A stretch of 12,276 nucleotides of DNA. It comes from an uncultured Prevotella sp. (GTDB lineage: Bacteria > Bacteroidota > Bacteroidia > Bacteroidales > Bacteroidaceae). The DNA lies in assembly GCA_900546575.1 (NCBI GenBank), contig URDM01000082.1, forward strand, positions 1 through 12,276. The letters are read 5' to 3'. Below, piece after piece: positions 1-7,280 of this stretch. The notes below the pieces were generated by a model that saw nothing but the letters and a program-made list of their open reading frames with translations, made no database searches and was not told the DNA's origin. Every line of letters begins with the position of its first letter. Within the stretch, counting starts at the first letter, position 1. Both the position numbers and the translations under genes were made by a program.

Positions 1-3
1 TCA

Positions 4-75
4 TACTATCAAAGAACTCTTTGGCTGGCAGCGTAAAACTGCTTAGCCTTTATCTCAAATTTTAACGAACTATTG
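4..75 (+). repeat. Left copy of 72-bp perfect inverted repeat, probable IS end
   Basis: These 72 bases are the exact reverse complement of bases 12205-12276 at the other window edge. Identity stops abruptly at 75, where unique DNA begins. Reading inward from outside, one frame (from base 2) gives HTIKELFGWQRKTA and then a TAG stop at 44-46. That would suit the last residues of a transposase followed by a short 3' non-coding terminus, so the body of the element would lie outside the window. The IS assignment is inference from the duplication, the sharp edge and this short tail; I do not recognise the family. The other reading, toward the outside, is unlikely to be coding because its upstream part would be unique intergenic DNA. 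Confidence 0.7.
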
Positions 76-149
76 TTTATTTATATTGAATGCAAAAGTA
101 GCAATAAAAAGACAAAAACTATTCATAAGATTTAAGTTTTTGTGTTTTA

Positions 150-181
150 TTTGGGGGAAATGATATTTTGTTTTACCTTTG
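150..181 (+). promoter_or_regulatory. Promoter of lptB-yfcE
   Basis: TTTG at 150-153, a 20-bp spacer, then TACCTTTG at 174-181. This matches the Bacteroidetes sigma-ABfr promoter form (TTTG, 19-21 bp, TAnnTTTG). Transcription would start around 186-190, leaving a leader of about 35 nt before the ATG at 222. It lies about 75 bp inside the edge of the left inverted repeat, so the operon keeps its own promoter. Confidence 0.8.
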
Positions 182-221
182 TATCGGTTTTTATATATGC
201 TAAACCCAATCAAGAACAGAT

Positions 222-1064
222 ATGAATGATATAAAAGAAGATATGGCTGTAGCAGCCGACGCCAAGCCCCACTGCATGGTGCTCCGCACCGAAGGACTTG
301 TAAAGCGTTACGGCAAGCGTACCGTTGTCAATGACGTGTCGATAAATGTACGTCAGGGCGAGATTGTAGGACTTCTGGGACCTAACGGAGCCGGCAAGAC
401 CACATCTTTCTATATGACTACAGGACTCATCGTGCCCAACGACGGCCACATATACCTCGACGACAAGGACATAACCAGCTTCCCAGTGTACAAGCGAGCA
501 CGCTCAGGCATAGGCTACCTGCCTCAGGAGGCGAGCGTTTTCCGTAAGTTGAGCGTCGAGGACAACATTATGGCTGTGCTCGAGATGACCACTCTCACAC
601 GCAAGCAGCAGCTCGACAAGCTCGAAGAACTCATTGCCGACTTCAATCTGGGCAAGGTTCGCAAGAATCTTGGCGACCAGTTGTCGGGTGGCGAACGCCG
701 TCGTACGGAGATAGCACGCTGCCTTGCCATCGACCCTAAGTTCATCATGCTCGACGAACCCTTTGCTGGTGTCGACCCGATTGCCGTCGAAGAGATACAG
801 CATGTGGTGTGGCGACTGAAATACCGCAACATCGGTATCCTCATAACCGACCACAACGTGCAGGAGACGCTTACCATTACCGACCGTGCATACTTGTTGT
901 TTGAGGGCAGAATTCTGTTCCAGGGCAAGCCCGAAGAACTCGCCGAGAACGAAGTGGTGCGCGAGAAATACCTCGGTTCGACATTCGTGCTGCGCAAGAA
1001 GGACTTCCAGCTTATCGACGAACAGAAGCGTAAGCGCGACCAGGACCGCGAACTCAACGACTAA
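222..1064 (+). CDS. lptB: LPS export ABC transporter ATP-binding protein LptB
   Basis: This is the cytoplasmic ATPase of the LptB2FG transporter, which extracts lipopolysaccharide from the inner membrane and pushes it along the Lpt bridge to the outer membrane. All ABC motifs are visible in the 280 residues: Walker A GPNGAGKTT (53-61), Q-loop Q102, signature LSGGERRR (154-161), Walker B FIMLDEP (174-180), D-loop around 182-186 and switch His211. The run YGKRTVVND (30-38) and the LSGGERRR form are typical of LptB rather than of general ABC ATPases. The protein is longer than the usual ~240 residues, with about 18 extra residues before the family's normal start and a charged C-terminal extension (KRKRDQDREL). 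I kept ATG 222 because it fits the promoter; Met8 (243) or Met19 (276) are possible starts, and Met19 matches the family start best. yfcE follows after 35 bp. Confidence 0.93.
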   Translation: MNDIKEDMAVAADAKPHCMVLRTEGLVKRYGKRTVVNDVSINVRQGEIVGLLGPNGAGKTTSFYMTTGLIVPNDGHIYLDDKDITSFPVYKRARSGIGYLPQEASVFRKLSVEDNIMAVLEMTTLTRKQQLDKLEELIADFNLGKVRKNLGDQLSGGERRRTEIARCLAIDPKFIMLDEPFAGVDPIAVEEIQHVVWRLKYRNIGILITDHNVQETLTITDRAYLLFEGRILFQGKPEELAENEVVREKYLGSTFVLRKKDFQLIDEQKRKRDQDRELND

Positions 1065-1099
1065 TCAGTCATTCAGACAACATCAGAACATACACATTT

Positions 1100-1639
1100 A
1101 TGAAATACTTATTAGTATCCGACATACACGGATGTCTGCCAACGCTTGAGCAAGTGCTCGACTTCTACGACCGCGAGCACTACGACATGCTCCTCATTCT
1201 TGGCGACATACTCAACTACGGACCCCGTAACCGCATCCCCGAAGGCATCGATCCGAAGGGCATAGTCGAACTTCTCAACAAGCGAAAGGATAATATCGTT
1301 GCCGTACGTGGCAACTGCGACGCCGAGGTAGACCAGATGCTGCTCGAATTTCCAATCATGTCCGACTATGCCATCATCGTCGATGGCGGCCGACGCATGT
1401 TCATCACCCACGGACATGTATACAACGAGCAGAACCGCCCAGCTCTTGCACACGACATATTCGTGTACGGCCATACCCACTTGTGGAAACTTGAGCCTGC
1501 CGAAAACGACGGCATCGTGTGCAATCTCGGTTCGATAACCTTCCCAAAGGGAGGCAACGAACCCACATTTGCCACCTACGACGACGGCAAAATGCGCATC
1601 CGTCGTATGGACGGCAGCATAATAAAGGAATTATTTTGA
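1100..1639 (+). CDS. yfcE: YfcE-family metallophosphodiesterase
   Basis: A 179-residue calcineurin-like phosphoesterase, close to the length of E. coli YfcE. The metal-binding motifs appear in order: SDIHG with D8 and H10, GDILNYGPRN with D36, RGNCD with N72 (70-74), THGH (103-106) and YGHTH (123-127). Stretches such as GNCDAEVDQMLL and FPKGGN also match YfcE as I remember it. YfcE hydrolyses phosphodiester substrates with a divalent metal, but its physiological substrate is not settled, so only the enzyme class is secure. The gene has no promoter of its own in the 35 bp after lptB and is probably cotranscribed with it. The terminator begins 18 bp after the stop. Confidence 0.92.
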   Translation: MKYLLVSDIHGCLPTLEQVLDFYDREHYDMLLILGDILNYGPRNRIPEGIDPKGIVELLNKRKDNIVAVRGNCDAEVDQMLLEFPIMSDYAIIVDGGRRMFITHGHVYNEQNRPALAHDIFVYGHTHLWKLEPAENDGIVCNLGSITFPKGGNEPTFATYDDGKMRIRRMDGSIIKELF

Positions 1640-1656
1640 AATTTTTTGAATTAATG

Positions 1657-1694
1657 AAAGTCTTCCGTGCGTGATGCATAGAAGGCTTTTTTTT
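1657..1694 (+). terminator. Rho-independent terminator of lptB-yfcE
   Basis: AAAGTCTTC (1657-1665) pairs with GAAGGCTTT (1681-1689), nine pairs with one G-U. The second arm runs into a tract of eight T (1687-1694). The loop contains a small further stem (TGC/GCA). It starts 18 bp after the yfcE stop codon. Confidence 0.85.
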
Positions 1695-1736
1695 ATGTGT
1701 CTATGAATGATTCGTTGTGTCGGACGTATAACAATA

Positions 1737-1781
1737 AAAAATGGGCTAAAATGTTGTTGAGCAACATCTTAACCCATTTTT
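1737..1781 (-). terminator. Terminator of tRNA-Pro (minus strand)
   Basis: A long hairpin with arms AAAAATGGG and CCCATTTTT at its base and ATGTTG/CAACAT near its tip. Read on the minus strand, the two imperfect positions become G-U pairs, while on the plus strand they are C-A and A-C mismatches. That favours a minus-strand role. It ends with a T tract and lies 3 bp beyond the mature 3' end of the tRNA. Confidence 0.8.
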
Positions 1782-1784
1782 AAG

Positions 1785-1858
1785 TCGGGATGACTGGACT
1801 CGAACCAGCGACCTCACGCCCCCCAGACGCGTGCGCTAACCAACTGCGCTACATCCCG
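1785..1858 (-). tRNA. tRNA-Pro (anticodon GGG)
   Basis: A 74-nt cloverleaf can be drawn by hand. The acceptor stem is CGGGATG/CATCCCG with C1-G72, as usual for bacterial proline tRNA, and the discriminator is A. The D arm is GCGC/GCGC with loop AGTTGGTTA. The anticodon stem is CGCGT/GCGTG around loop CTGGGGG, giving anticodon GGG at 1822-1824. The T arm is GCTGG/CCAGT with loop TTCGAGT. The CCA end is not encoded. GGG reads the CCC and CCU proline codons. It has its own promoter and terminator and is divergent from aroA. Confidence 0.97.
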
Positions 1859-1877
1859 AACTTCTTGTAAGCGGGTG

Positions 1878-1909
1878 CAAAGATACACACTTATTATGAA
1901 ACAGCCAAA
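1878..1909 (-). promoter_or_regulatory. Promoter of tRNA-Pro
   Basis: On the minus strand: TTTG (1906-1909), a 20-bp spacer, then TATCTTTG (1878-1885). This is a full match to the Bacteroidetes promoter form. The -7 element ends 19 bp before the first base of the mature tRNA. Confidence 0.85.
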
Positions 1910-1924
1910 TAAAATGCTGACAAT

Positions 1925-1955
1925 TTTGGGAAATAAATTAAAATACTTATCTTTG
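1925..1955 (+). promoter_or_regulatory. Promoter of aroA
   Basis: TTTG (1925-1928), a 19-bp spacer, then TATCTTTG (1948-1955). Its -33 element is only 15 bp from that of the divergent tRNA promoter, and both carry the same -7 sequence. The transcript would have a leader of about 55 nt. Confidence 0.85.
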
Positions 1956-1978
1956 CACTATATTATAATAAGGTATAG

Positions 1979-1991
1979 CCGGCAATGCCGG
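1979..1991 (+). other. Small GC-rich hairpin in the aroA leader
   Basis: CCGGC AAT GCCGG forms a perfect 5-bp stem with a 3-nt loop, just downstream of the predicted transcription start and 25 bp before the aroA ATG. The leader is otherwise AT-rich. It may stabilise the 5' end of the mRNA. No riboswitch fold is apparent. Confidence 0.45.
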
Positions 1992-2016
1992 TTCAACAAA
2001 TAAACAATAAATATAT

Positions 2017-3270
2017 ATGCAATACATACTCAAGGCACCTGCAAGCTTCAATGCCACCATAAAACTACCTGCATCCAAGAGCATCAGCAACCGCGCGCTC
2101 ATTATACACGCTCTGTCCAACAGTGATGTGCTGCCGCAGAACCTTTCGGTGTGCGACGACACAGAGGTTGTAGTGAATGCCTTGATGAGCAATCCCGACG
2201 TCATCGACATCAAGGCGGCAGGCACAGCCATGCGCTTCATGACAGCCTATCTGTCCGTAACGCCCGGCGAGCACGTCATCACCGGAACCGAACGCATGCA
2301 GAACCGCCCCATAGGCATACTCGTTGACGCGCTGCGCTATCTCGGTGCCGACATCGAATATGTTGCCAACGAGGGCTATCCGCCGCTCCGCATCAAGGGA
2401 CATCCGCTCGAAGGAGGCTATCTGGAGATTCCTGGCAACGTCAGTTCGCAGTACATCTCGGCGCTGCTCATGATTGGTCCGGTGCTCAAGAACGGACTTG
2501 AGCTGCGCATGACGGGCGGCATCATCTCGCGTCCGTACATCGACCTCACGCTGTGGATGATGCGCGAGTTTGGCGCCGATGCCGACTGGAGCGACATGGA
2601 GACCGTAAAAGTCAACCCCCATCCGTACAACCAGCACAAGTATCTGATTGAGAGCGACTGGAGCGCGTCGTCCTATTGGTATGAGATGATGGCGCTTACG
2701 GACGACACCGAGTCGCAACTGATGTTTGAAGGACTCATGGACGCTTCGAAGCAGGGCGACTCCATCGTCAAGTACATATACTCGCTGATGGGCGTGAAGA
2801 CCCGTTTCGCCGAGCGCGCCGACAATGACGTTATGCCAACAGTTACGCTCAAGAAGCAGCGTTGCATGCTGCCGCGACTCGACTACGACTTCATTTCGGC
2901 TCCCGACCTGGCGCAGACCGTTGTCGTGACGTGCGCATTGCTCAACATACCCTTCAAGTTCACCGGACTGGCGAGCCTTAAAATCAAGGAGACCGACCGC
3001 ATAGAAGCATTGAAACGCGAATTGCGCAAGCTGGGATATGTGCTGCGCGACGAGAACAACGACACGCTGATATGGGACGGAGCGAAGTGCGAACCCACCT
3101 TCGAACCTATCGATACGTACGAAGACCATCGCATGGCTATGGCGTTCGCACCGGCTGCTATCAAGTTCCCCGGACTCCGAATCAACGACCCGTATGTAGT
3201 GACTAAGTCGTATCCGCAGTTCTGGGACGACCTCGAATCGGCTGGCTGGACTATCGAGAAAATCAAGTAG
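2017..3270 (+). CDS. aroA: 3-phosphoshikimate 1-carboxyvinyltransferase (EPSP synthase)
   Basis: This enzyme joins phosphoenolpyruvate to shikimate-3-phosphate to give EPSP, the sixth step of the shikimate pathway to chorismate and aromatic amino acids. It is a 417-residue cytoplasmic protein, slightly shorter than the E. coli enzyme (427). Visible family motifs are LPASKSISNRA with K21, S22 and R26; GTAMRFMTAY; RPIGILVDALRYLGA; GNVSSQY; SAPDLAQT with the catalytic Asp297; IKETDRIEAL with E325 and R328; and DHRMAMAFA near the C terminus. These correspond to substrate-binding and catalytic residues of known EPSP synthases. The start is ATG 2017, supported by the promoter 61 bp upstream and by alignment of the N terminus. 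The gene ends 26 bp before the 22-bp palindromic repeats. Confidence 0.95.
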   Translation: MQYILKAPASFNATIKLPASKSISNRALIIHALSNSDVLPQNLSVCDDTEVVVNALMSNPDVIDIKAAGTAMRFMTAYLSVTPGEHVITGTERMQNRPIGILVDALRYLGADIEYVANEGYPPLRIKGHPLEGGYLEIPGNVSSQYISALLMIGPVLKNGLELRMTGGIISRPYIDLTLWMMREFGADADWSDMETVKVNPHPYNQHKYLIESDWSASSYWYEMMALTDDTESQLMFEGLMDASKQGDSIVKYIYSLMGVKTRFAERADNDVMPTVTLKKQRCMLPRLDYDFISAPDLAQTVVVTCALLNIPFKFTGLASLKIKETDRIEALKRELRKLGYVLRDENNDTLIWDGAKCEPTFEPIDTYEDHRMAMAFAPAAIKFPGLRINDPYVVTKSYPQFWDDLESAGWTIEKIK

Positions 3271-3296
3271 AAAACCCATAGCATAACCGCCCTCTC

Positions 3297-3406
3297 GCAA
3301 AAGGACTCCTTTTAGGGTGCAAAAGGGCTCCTTTTACCATGCAAAAGGACTCCTTTTGGAGTGCAAAACGACCCCTTTTGAAGTGCAAAAGGACTCCTTT
3401 TGAAAA
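3297..3406. repeat. Five tandem 22-bp palindromic repeat units
   Basis: Units start at 3297, 3319, 3341, 3363 and 3385 with no indels. Each begins GCAAAAGGACTCCTTTT (or a near variant) and ends with five less conserved bases. The core AAAAGGA-C-TCCTTTT is a 7-bp palindrome with a single central base. Unit 2 changes one arm position but keeps a G-T pair; unit 4 (AAAACGACCCCTTTT) is the most decayed. The array fills most of the 172-bp gap between aroA and the next gene. It could act as an mRNA 3'-end or attenuation structure, a protein-binding array or a REP-like element; nothing in the window decides between these. Confidence 0.9.
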
Positions 3407-3442
3407 CCATACGTATTTATCGCTAAATAAAACGATACAAAA

Positions 3443-3838
3443 ATGCTGATTCTGATACTTTCAATACTCCTGCTCGGCGTGATTGTAGCCGTAGCCTCAA
3501 AGGTGGCTCAGCGCGGCAAGAATGTCGAAGATGCCCCTATAAAGGTGGAGCAGACGTGTGCCACATGCAACGGTACGCCCGAGTCGAAGTGCGAGCAAGA
3601 CTGCATGATGGAGGCGTCGACCAAGCCGATAGAATACTTCGACGACGAAGAACTCGACGCTTTCAGCGGACGGCAGTCCGACAGTTACACCGACGACGAG
3701 GCAGAGCAGTTCTCCGATGTGCTCTATACCATGCGCCAGGACGAAGTGGCTGCATGGTGTCGCAGCCTGCATCTGCGTGGCATCGAACTGCCCGACCAGA
3801 TAAAGGACGAAGTGTTTATGCTTCGCGCACAGGATTAA
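3443..3838 (+). CDS. Small membrane-anchored Cys-rich acidic protein, unknown function
   Basis: I do not recognise a named family. The 131 residues begin with a hydrophobic segment (about 2-19), followed by basic residues (K20, R24, K26). This suggests a single N-terminal membrane anchor with the rest in the cytoplasm. Four cysteines follow in the pattern C39-x2-C42-x7-C50-x3-C54, which could bind a metal or form disulfides. The middle (about 63-90) is acidic (DDEELDAF, TDDEAEQF), and the C terminus (95-131) looks like a short helical domain. The start is ATG 3443. I see no clear TAnnTTTG promoter after the 22-bp repeats, so it may be read through from aroA. Its stop codon (3836-3838) is in frame with, and 60 bp before, the GTG of the PorW-like gene, which suggests translational linkage. 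A role with PorW is only a guess from position. Confidence 0.8.
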   Translation: MLILILSILLLGVIVAVASKVAQRGKNVEDAPIKVEQTCATCNGTPESKCEQDCMMEASTKPIEYFDDEELDAFSGRQSDSYTDDEAEQFSDVLYTMRQDEVAAWCRSLHLRGIELPDQIKDEVFMLRAQD

Positions 3839-3855
3839 CATCCTGCAAGCACTAT

Positions 3856-3890
3856 AACATTCAACATTCCACACTCAACATTCAACATTC
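3856..3890 (+). repeat. Direct repeat AACATTCAACATTC, 21-bp period
   Basis: The 14-mer AACATTCAACATTC occurs at 3856-3869 and 3877-3890, separated by CACACTC. Each copy is itself two CATTC-type subunits. It sits between the stop of the small membrane protein and the GTG start of the PorW-like gene, so it forms the whole translation-initiation region of that gene. There is no Shine-Dalgarno match. Confidence 0.7.
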
Positions 3891-3898
3891 AAAAAACC

Positions 3899-6800
3899 GT
3901 GTTCCAGCGTTCCCGATACATCATATTCCTGTTTGTTGCCGTCATCATCATCTCGGCGACAGGATGCTCTACGCAGAAGAATACAGCCATGACACGCCGC
4001 TGGCATGCCTTCAAGGCACGCTACAATACATATTATAATGGTACGCTGGCGTACATCGACGCATCCGAAGAGAAGGAGAACGGCAACCGCGACAACTACA
4101 CCGAACTGCTGCCGCTATACACCGTGGCAAACAAGCAGAGCCGTGAACTGGGCAAGGCAGGCTATGAACGCGCCATAGAGAAGTGTCAGAAGACCATCCG
4201 CCTGCACAGCATCAAGCGCCGACCTGTATGGGACAAGAAGCGGCGCAAGACCCAACGCGACCGTGAGTGGCTCTCCCGACGCGAGTACAATCCCTTCTTG
4301 TGGCGTGCATGGATGCTTATGGGACGCTCGCAGTTCTACAAGGGCGATTTCGATGAGGCTGCTTCTACCTTCGCCTATATGTCGCGGCTCTACCGCACGC
4401 AGCCTGCCATATACGGCAAGGCGCGCGCTTGGCTTGCCAAGTGCTATGTAGAGGAAGGATGGAACTACGACGCCGAGGATGTGATACGCGAAACTCAGCG
4501 CGACTCTATACACTGGGCGGCACAGAAGGAGTGGGACTATACCCTTGCCGACTACTATCTGCGCACCGCCGACTATGCCAATGCTGCCCAATATCTGCGC
4601 CGCGTCATACGCCACGAGATGCGACGCAAGCAGCGCGCACGCGAGTGGTTCATCATGGGACAGATACAGACTCTGCTCGGCAACAAGGCTGCCGCCACCG
4701 ATGCCTATCGACGTGTGATAAGGCAGAATCCGCCATATGAGGTGGAGTTCAACGCTCGCATAGCCATGACCGAGGTGATGTCGGGCTCGCAGTCGAACAA
4801 GATGATAGCCCGACTTAAGCGCATGGCGGCGTCCGACAAGAACAAGGAATATCTCGACCAGGTATATTACGCCATCGGCAACATCTATATGGCGCGCCGG
4901 GATACTGCAAACGCCATATCAGCCTATGAACGTGGAGCTGCACGGGCTACTCGTTCGGGTATAGAGAAAGGAGTGCTGCTGCTCCGTCTGGGCGACATCT
5001 ACTGGCAGCGCGAACGCTATGCCGACGCACAGCGCACGTATGGCGAGGCTATCGGACTGCTCGACCACGACCGACCCGACTATGCTCAGCTCAACCAGCG
5101 CTCCAAGGTGCTCGACGAACTGGTGCCCTTCACCGAGACCGTTCATCTGCAAGACTCGCTGCAGCAGCTCGCCGTCATGGACGAAGCGTCGCGCAATGCT
5201 GCCATCGACCGCGTTATCACGCAGCTCAAGCGCAAGGAGCGCGAGGAGCAACGGCTTAAGGCTGAACAGGAATCTGCCAACGGCACGCAGCCGGACGGCG
5301 CAATGGACACTGGCAATTCCAACCGGTTGAACCGGCAACGGCCTCTCAACACCAGCACTTCAGCCGCCATGAAAGGCGACAAGGCACAATGGTACTTCTA
5401 CAACCCTATGGCTGTGAGCCAGGGCAAGACCGCTTTCCGGAAACTGTGGGGCAAGCGCGAGAATGTAGACAACTGGCGACGCACCAACAAGACGGTTGTG
5501 GCTGTGGGCAATGACGACGATGAGGCTGTGGCTGACACTACAGAGCTTGTTGCCGATTCGATTCCTACGACTCTGCCCGACAGCGCTGTTGCCGACCCGC
5601 ATCAGCGCGAATACTATCTGGCGCAGATACCATTCACCGACGAGCAGAAGGCAGAAAGCGACCGTCTGATTATGGACGCACTCTACAATGCGGGCGTAAT
5701 ATTCAAGGACAAGCTCGACAATCTCACGCTCTCCGAGCGCAGTCTGCTGCGTCTCATACGCCAGTATGCTTCGTCCGAACGCATCCCCGATGCCTATTAT
5801 CACCTCTTTCTGCTCTATATGCGAAAGGGCGACAAGCCTACAGCCGACTCTTATGTCGGTCTGCTGCAGCGCAACTATCCGCACAACGAATTGACCGTGC
5901 TGCTGTCCGACCCCAATTATGTGGAGAATGCACGCTTCGGCGTACACATCGAAGACTCGCTCTATGCAGCCACATACGACGCCTTCAAGGCTGGACGCTA
6001 CAACGAGGTGAAGGCTGGCGTGGAGCTTTCTGGCAGCCGTTTCGCCCTCGGTGCCAACCGCGACAAGTTTGTCTTCATAGGCGGACTGTCCAAGTTGAAC
6101 GACGGCGATGCCGCAGGATGTATTGAAGACATGCGCACCGTAGTGGAGAAGTATCCTCAGAGTGGTGTGGCTCCGCTCGCTGGAATGATAGTTAAGGGTG
6201 TGGGCGAGGGCAGACGATTGTATGGTGGCAAGTTCGACATTGACAATGTGTGGCAACGACGTGCCGCCGTGCTTGCCGACAGCGACTCTATAGCAACCCG
6301 ACAGTTGTCGGCTGAGCGCAACACTCCGTTCGTATACATGGCGGTTTACGCTCCCGACTCGCTCGACGAGAACCGATTGCTGTTCAATATAGCCCGTTAC
6401 AACTTCACGAGCTATCTGGTTCGCAACTTCGACATTGCCATTGAGGACGTAGGCGGACTGCATAGCATGACCATAAGCGGCTTCCGCAACTACGACGAGG
6501 CTCTGCAATACGCCCGACAGCTGCACAGTCAGAAGCCAGTGGCGCAACTTATGGCTCACGCTCGCAGCGTGATTGTGAGCGAGGAGAACCGTCAGTTGCT
6601 CGGACAGCAGTTCAGCTACGACGACTACGACCGTTTCTACACACGCCACTTCGCACCGCTCAAGATTACCGACGAGCCGTTGCTCAACGAGCCCGACTAT
6701 ACTCCTGAGCCTCCGTCTGACGACAATTACGGTCCGGATGTGCCCGATACATCACCCGACGTTGATGCCGGCAATGACAATAAGACCTACATCACTATCG

Positions 6801-7066
6801 AGGATAATGATGCCGCGACCGATAAGAAGAACGCTGCAACTGACAATACGACGACTGTTGTGATAGACACGAAGGACGTCACGACCGGCAAGAAGACACC
6901 CGTTGCAACAGAAAAGAAACCTGCTGCAGCAGACAAGAAGGCTGTTGCAACTGATAAGAAGCCCGTTCCGGCAGGCAAGAAGAATGTCGTGAACGATAAA
7001 AAGAAACAGAAACAGCCTGTTGAGGTGGACTTGAACGACGAGTATTACGACCTCGAAGGCTTCTAA
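3899..7066 (+). CDS. porW: PorW/SprE-type TPR lipoprotein of the type IX secretion system
   Basis: A 1055-residue lipoprotein. The N terminus FQRSRYIIFLFVAVIIISATGC is a type II signal with lipobox ATG-C, so Cys23 would be lipidated. Residues ~60-420 are rich in paired helices of TPR type (for example WMLMGRSQFYKGDFDEAASTF and YYAIGNIYMARRDTANAISAY). A block near 496-525 (WYFYNP, then KTAFRKLWGKRENVDNWRR) and the C-terminal region ending near 920 match what I recall of SprE/PorW, needed for T9SS function in Flavobacterium and Porphyromonas. It is longer than those relatives, partly because of a Lys/Thr-rich tail (~940-1045). The start is GTG 3899: the frame has no ATG back to the stop at 3836, and the GTG gives a complete signal peptide. 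porX lies downstream, supporting the T9SS assignment. The family call is from motif memory, not a search. Confidence 0.8.
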   Translation: MFQRSRYIIFLFVAVIIISATGCSTQKNTAMTRRWHAFKARYNTYYNGTLAYIDASEEKENGNRDNYTELLPLYTVANKQSRELGKAGYERAIEKCQKTIRLHSIKRRPVWDKKRRKTQRDREWLSRREYNPFLWRAWMLMGRSQFYKGDFDEAASTFAYMSRLYRTQPAIYGKARAWLAKCYVEEGWNYDAEDVIRETQRDSIHWAAQKEWDYTLADYYLRTADYANAAQYLRRVIRHEMRRKQRAREWFIMGQIQTLLGNKAAATDAYRRVIRQNPPYEVEFNARIAMTEVMSGSQSNKMIARLKRMAASDKNKEYLDQVYYAIGNIYMARRDTANAISAYERGAARATRSGIEKGVLLLRLGDIYWQRERYADAQRTYGEAIGLLDHDRPDYAQLNQRSKVLDELVPFTETVHLQDSLQQLAVMDEASRNAAIDRVITQLKRKEREEQRLKAEQESANGTQPDGAMDTGNSNRLNRQRPLNTSTSAAMKGDKAQWYFYNPMAVSQGKTAFRKLWGKRENVDNWRRTNKTVVAVGNDDDEAVADTTELVADSIPTTLPDSAVADPHQREYYLAQIPFTDEQKAESDRLIMDALYNAGVIFKDKLDNLTLSERSLLRLIRQYASSERIPDAYYHLFLLYMRKGDKPTADSYVGLLQRNYPHNELTVLLSDPNYVENARFGVHIEDSLYAATYDAFKAGRYNEVKAGVELSGSRFALGANRDKFVFIGGLSKLNDGDAAGCIEDMRTVVEKYPQSGVAPLAGMIVKGVGEGRRLYGGKFDIDNVWQRRAAVLADSDSIATRQLSAERNTPFVYMAVYAPDSLDENRLLFNIARYNFTSYLVRNFDIAIEDVGGLHSMTISGFRNYDEALQYARQLHSQKPVAQLMAHARSVIVSEENRQLLGQQFSYDDYDRFYTRHFAPLKITDEPLLNEPDYTPEPPSDDNYGPDVPDTSPDVDAGNDNKTYITIEDNDAATDKKNAATDNTTTVVIDTKDVTTGKKTPVATEKKPAAADKKAVATDKKPVPAGKKNVVNDKKKQKQPVEVDLNDEYYDLEGF
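6899..7003 (+). repeat. Five in-frame 7-residue (21-bp) repeats in the PorW-like tail
   Basis: Residues 1001-1035 read PVATEKK, PAAADKK, AVATDKK, PVPAGKK, NVVNDKK: five heptads each ending in Lys-Lys. Looser ATDKK-like motifs precede them from about 975. The DNA units are 21 bp and diverged. The final residues after the array return to a non-repetitive acidic end (VDLNDEYYDLEGF). The tail is probably disordered, and could bind peptidoglycan or another anionic partner in the periplasm. Confidence 0.85.
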
Positions 7067-7079
7067 AAAATATAATTAA

Positions 7080-7269
7080 CTGAACTTTCGCAAGTTCATA
7101 GAATTCAGAAGTTAAAGGAGTTAAGAAGTTAAGCCAAATGCTTTGAATGCTATAATTATTAAGCAAAACAACTAATAATATTAAGCAAAACAACTAATGG
7201 CTTAACTTCTTAGCGACCGTAGGGCGCGATGACTCCTTAATTCCTTAACTCCTTTCGCTTGCGAAACTT
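7080..7269 (+). repeat. Dispersed ~190-bp non-coding repeat, copy A
   Basis: This fills the porW-porX gap. It opens with the perfect hairpin GAACTT-TCGC-AAGTTC (7082-7097) and GAATTCAG. An arm containing GTTAAAGGAGTTAAGAAG and TTAAGCCA follows, and the far side carries the inverted counterpart (TGGCTTAACTTCTTA, ACTCCTTAATTCCTTAACTCC) with AGCGACC and AGGGCGCGAT between. The two arms can fold into one long imperfect hairpin. A 22-bp stretch including ATTAAGCAAAACAACTAAT is duplicated (7158-7176 and 7180-7198). Copy B at 9342-9530 has the same order and orientation. It has no coding potential; it resembles a MITE or structured intergenic element. Confidence 0.85.
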
Positions 7270-7280
7270 AAATAATTAAT

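Noticed and set aside
2065..3300. 411-residue minus-strand open frame opposite aroA
   Set aside because: Shadow of aroA, whose plus frame has all catalytic motifs; the antisense translation has no recognisable domain.
3297..3406. CRISPR array
   Set aside because: Units are contiguous 22-bp palindromes with no spacers of typical length and no cas genes in the window.
3839..3898. Fusion of the small membrane protein with PorW by stop-codon readthrough
   Set aside because: The frames match, but the stop is a plain TAA and the PorW product has its own lipoprotein signal that must be N-terminal.
5360..6649. 429-residue minus-strand open frame opposite the PorW-like gene
   Set aside because: Produced by GC-rich third positions of the real gene; no motif, promoter or plausible start context.
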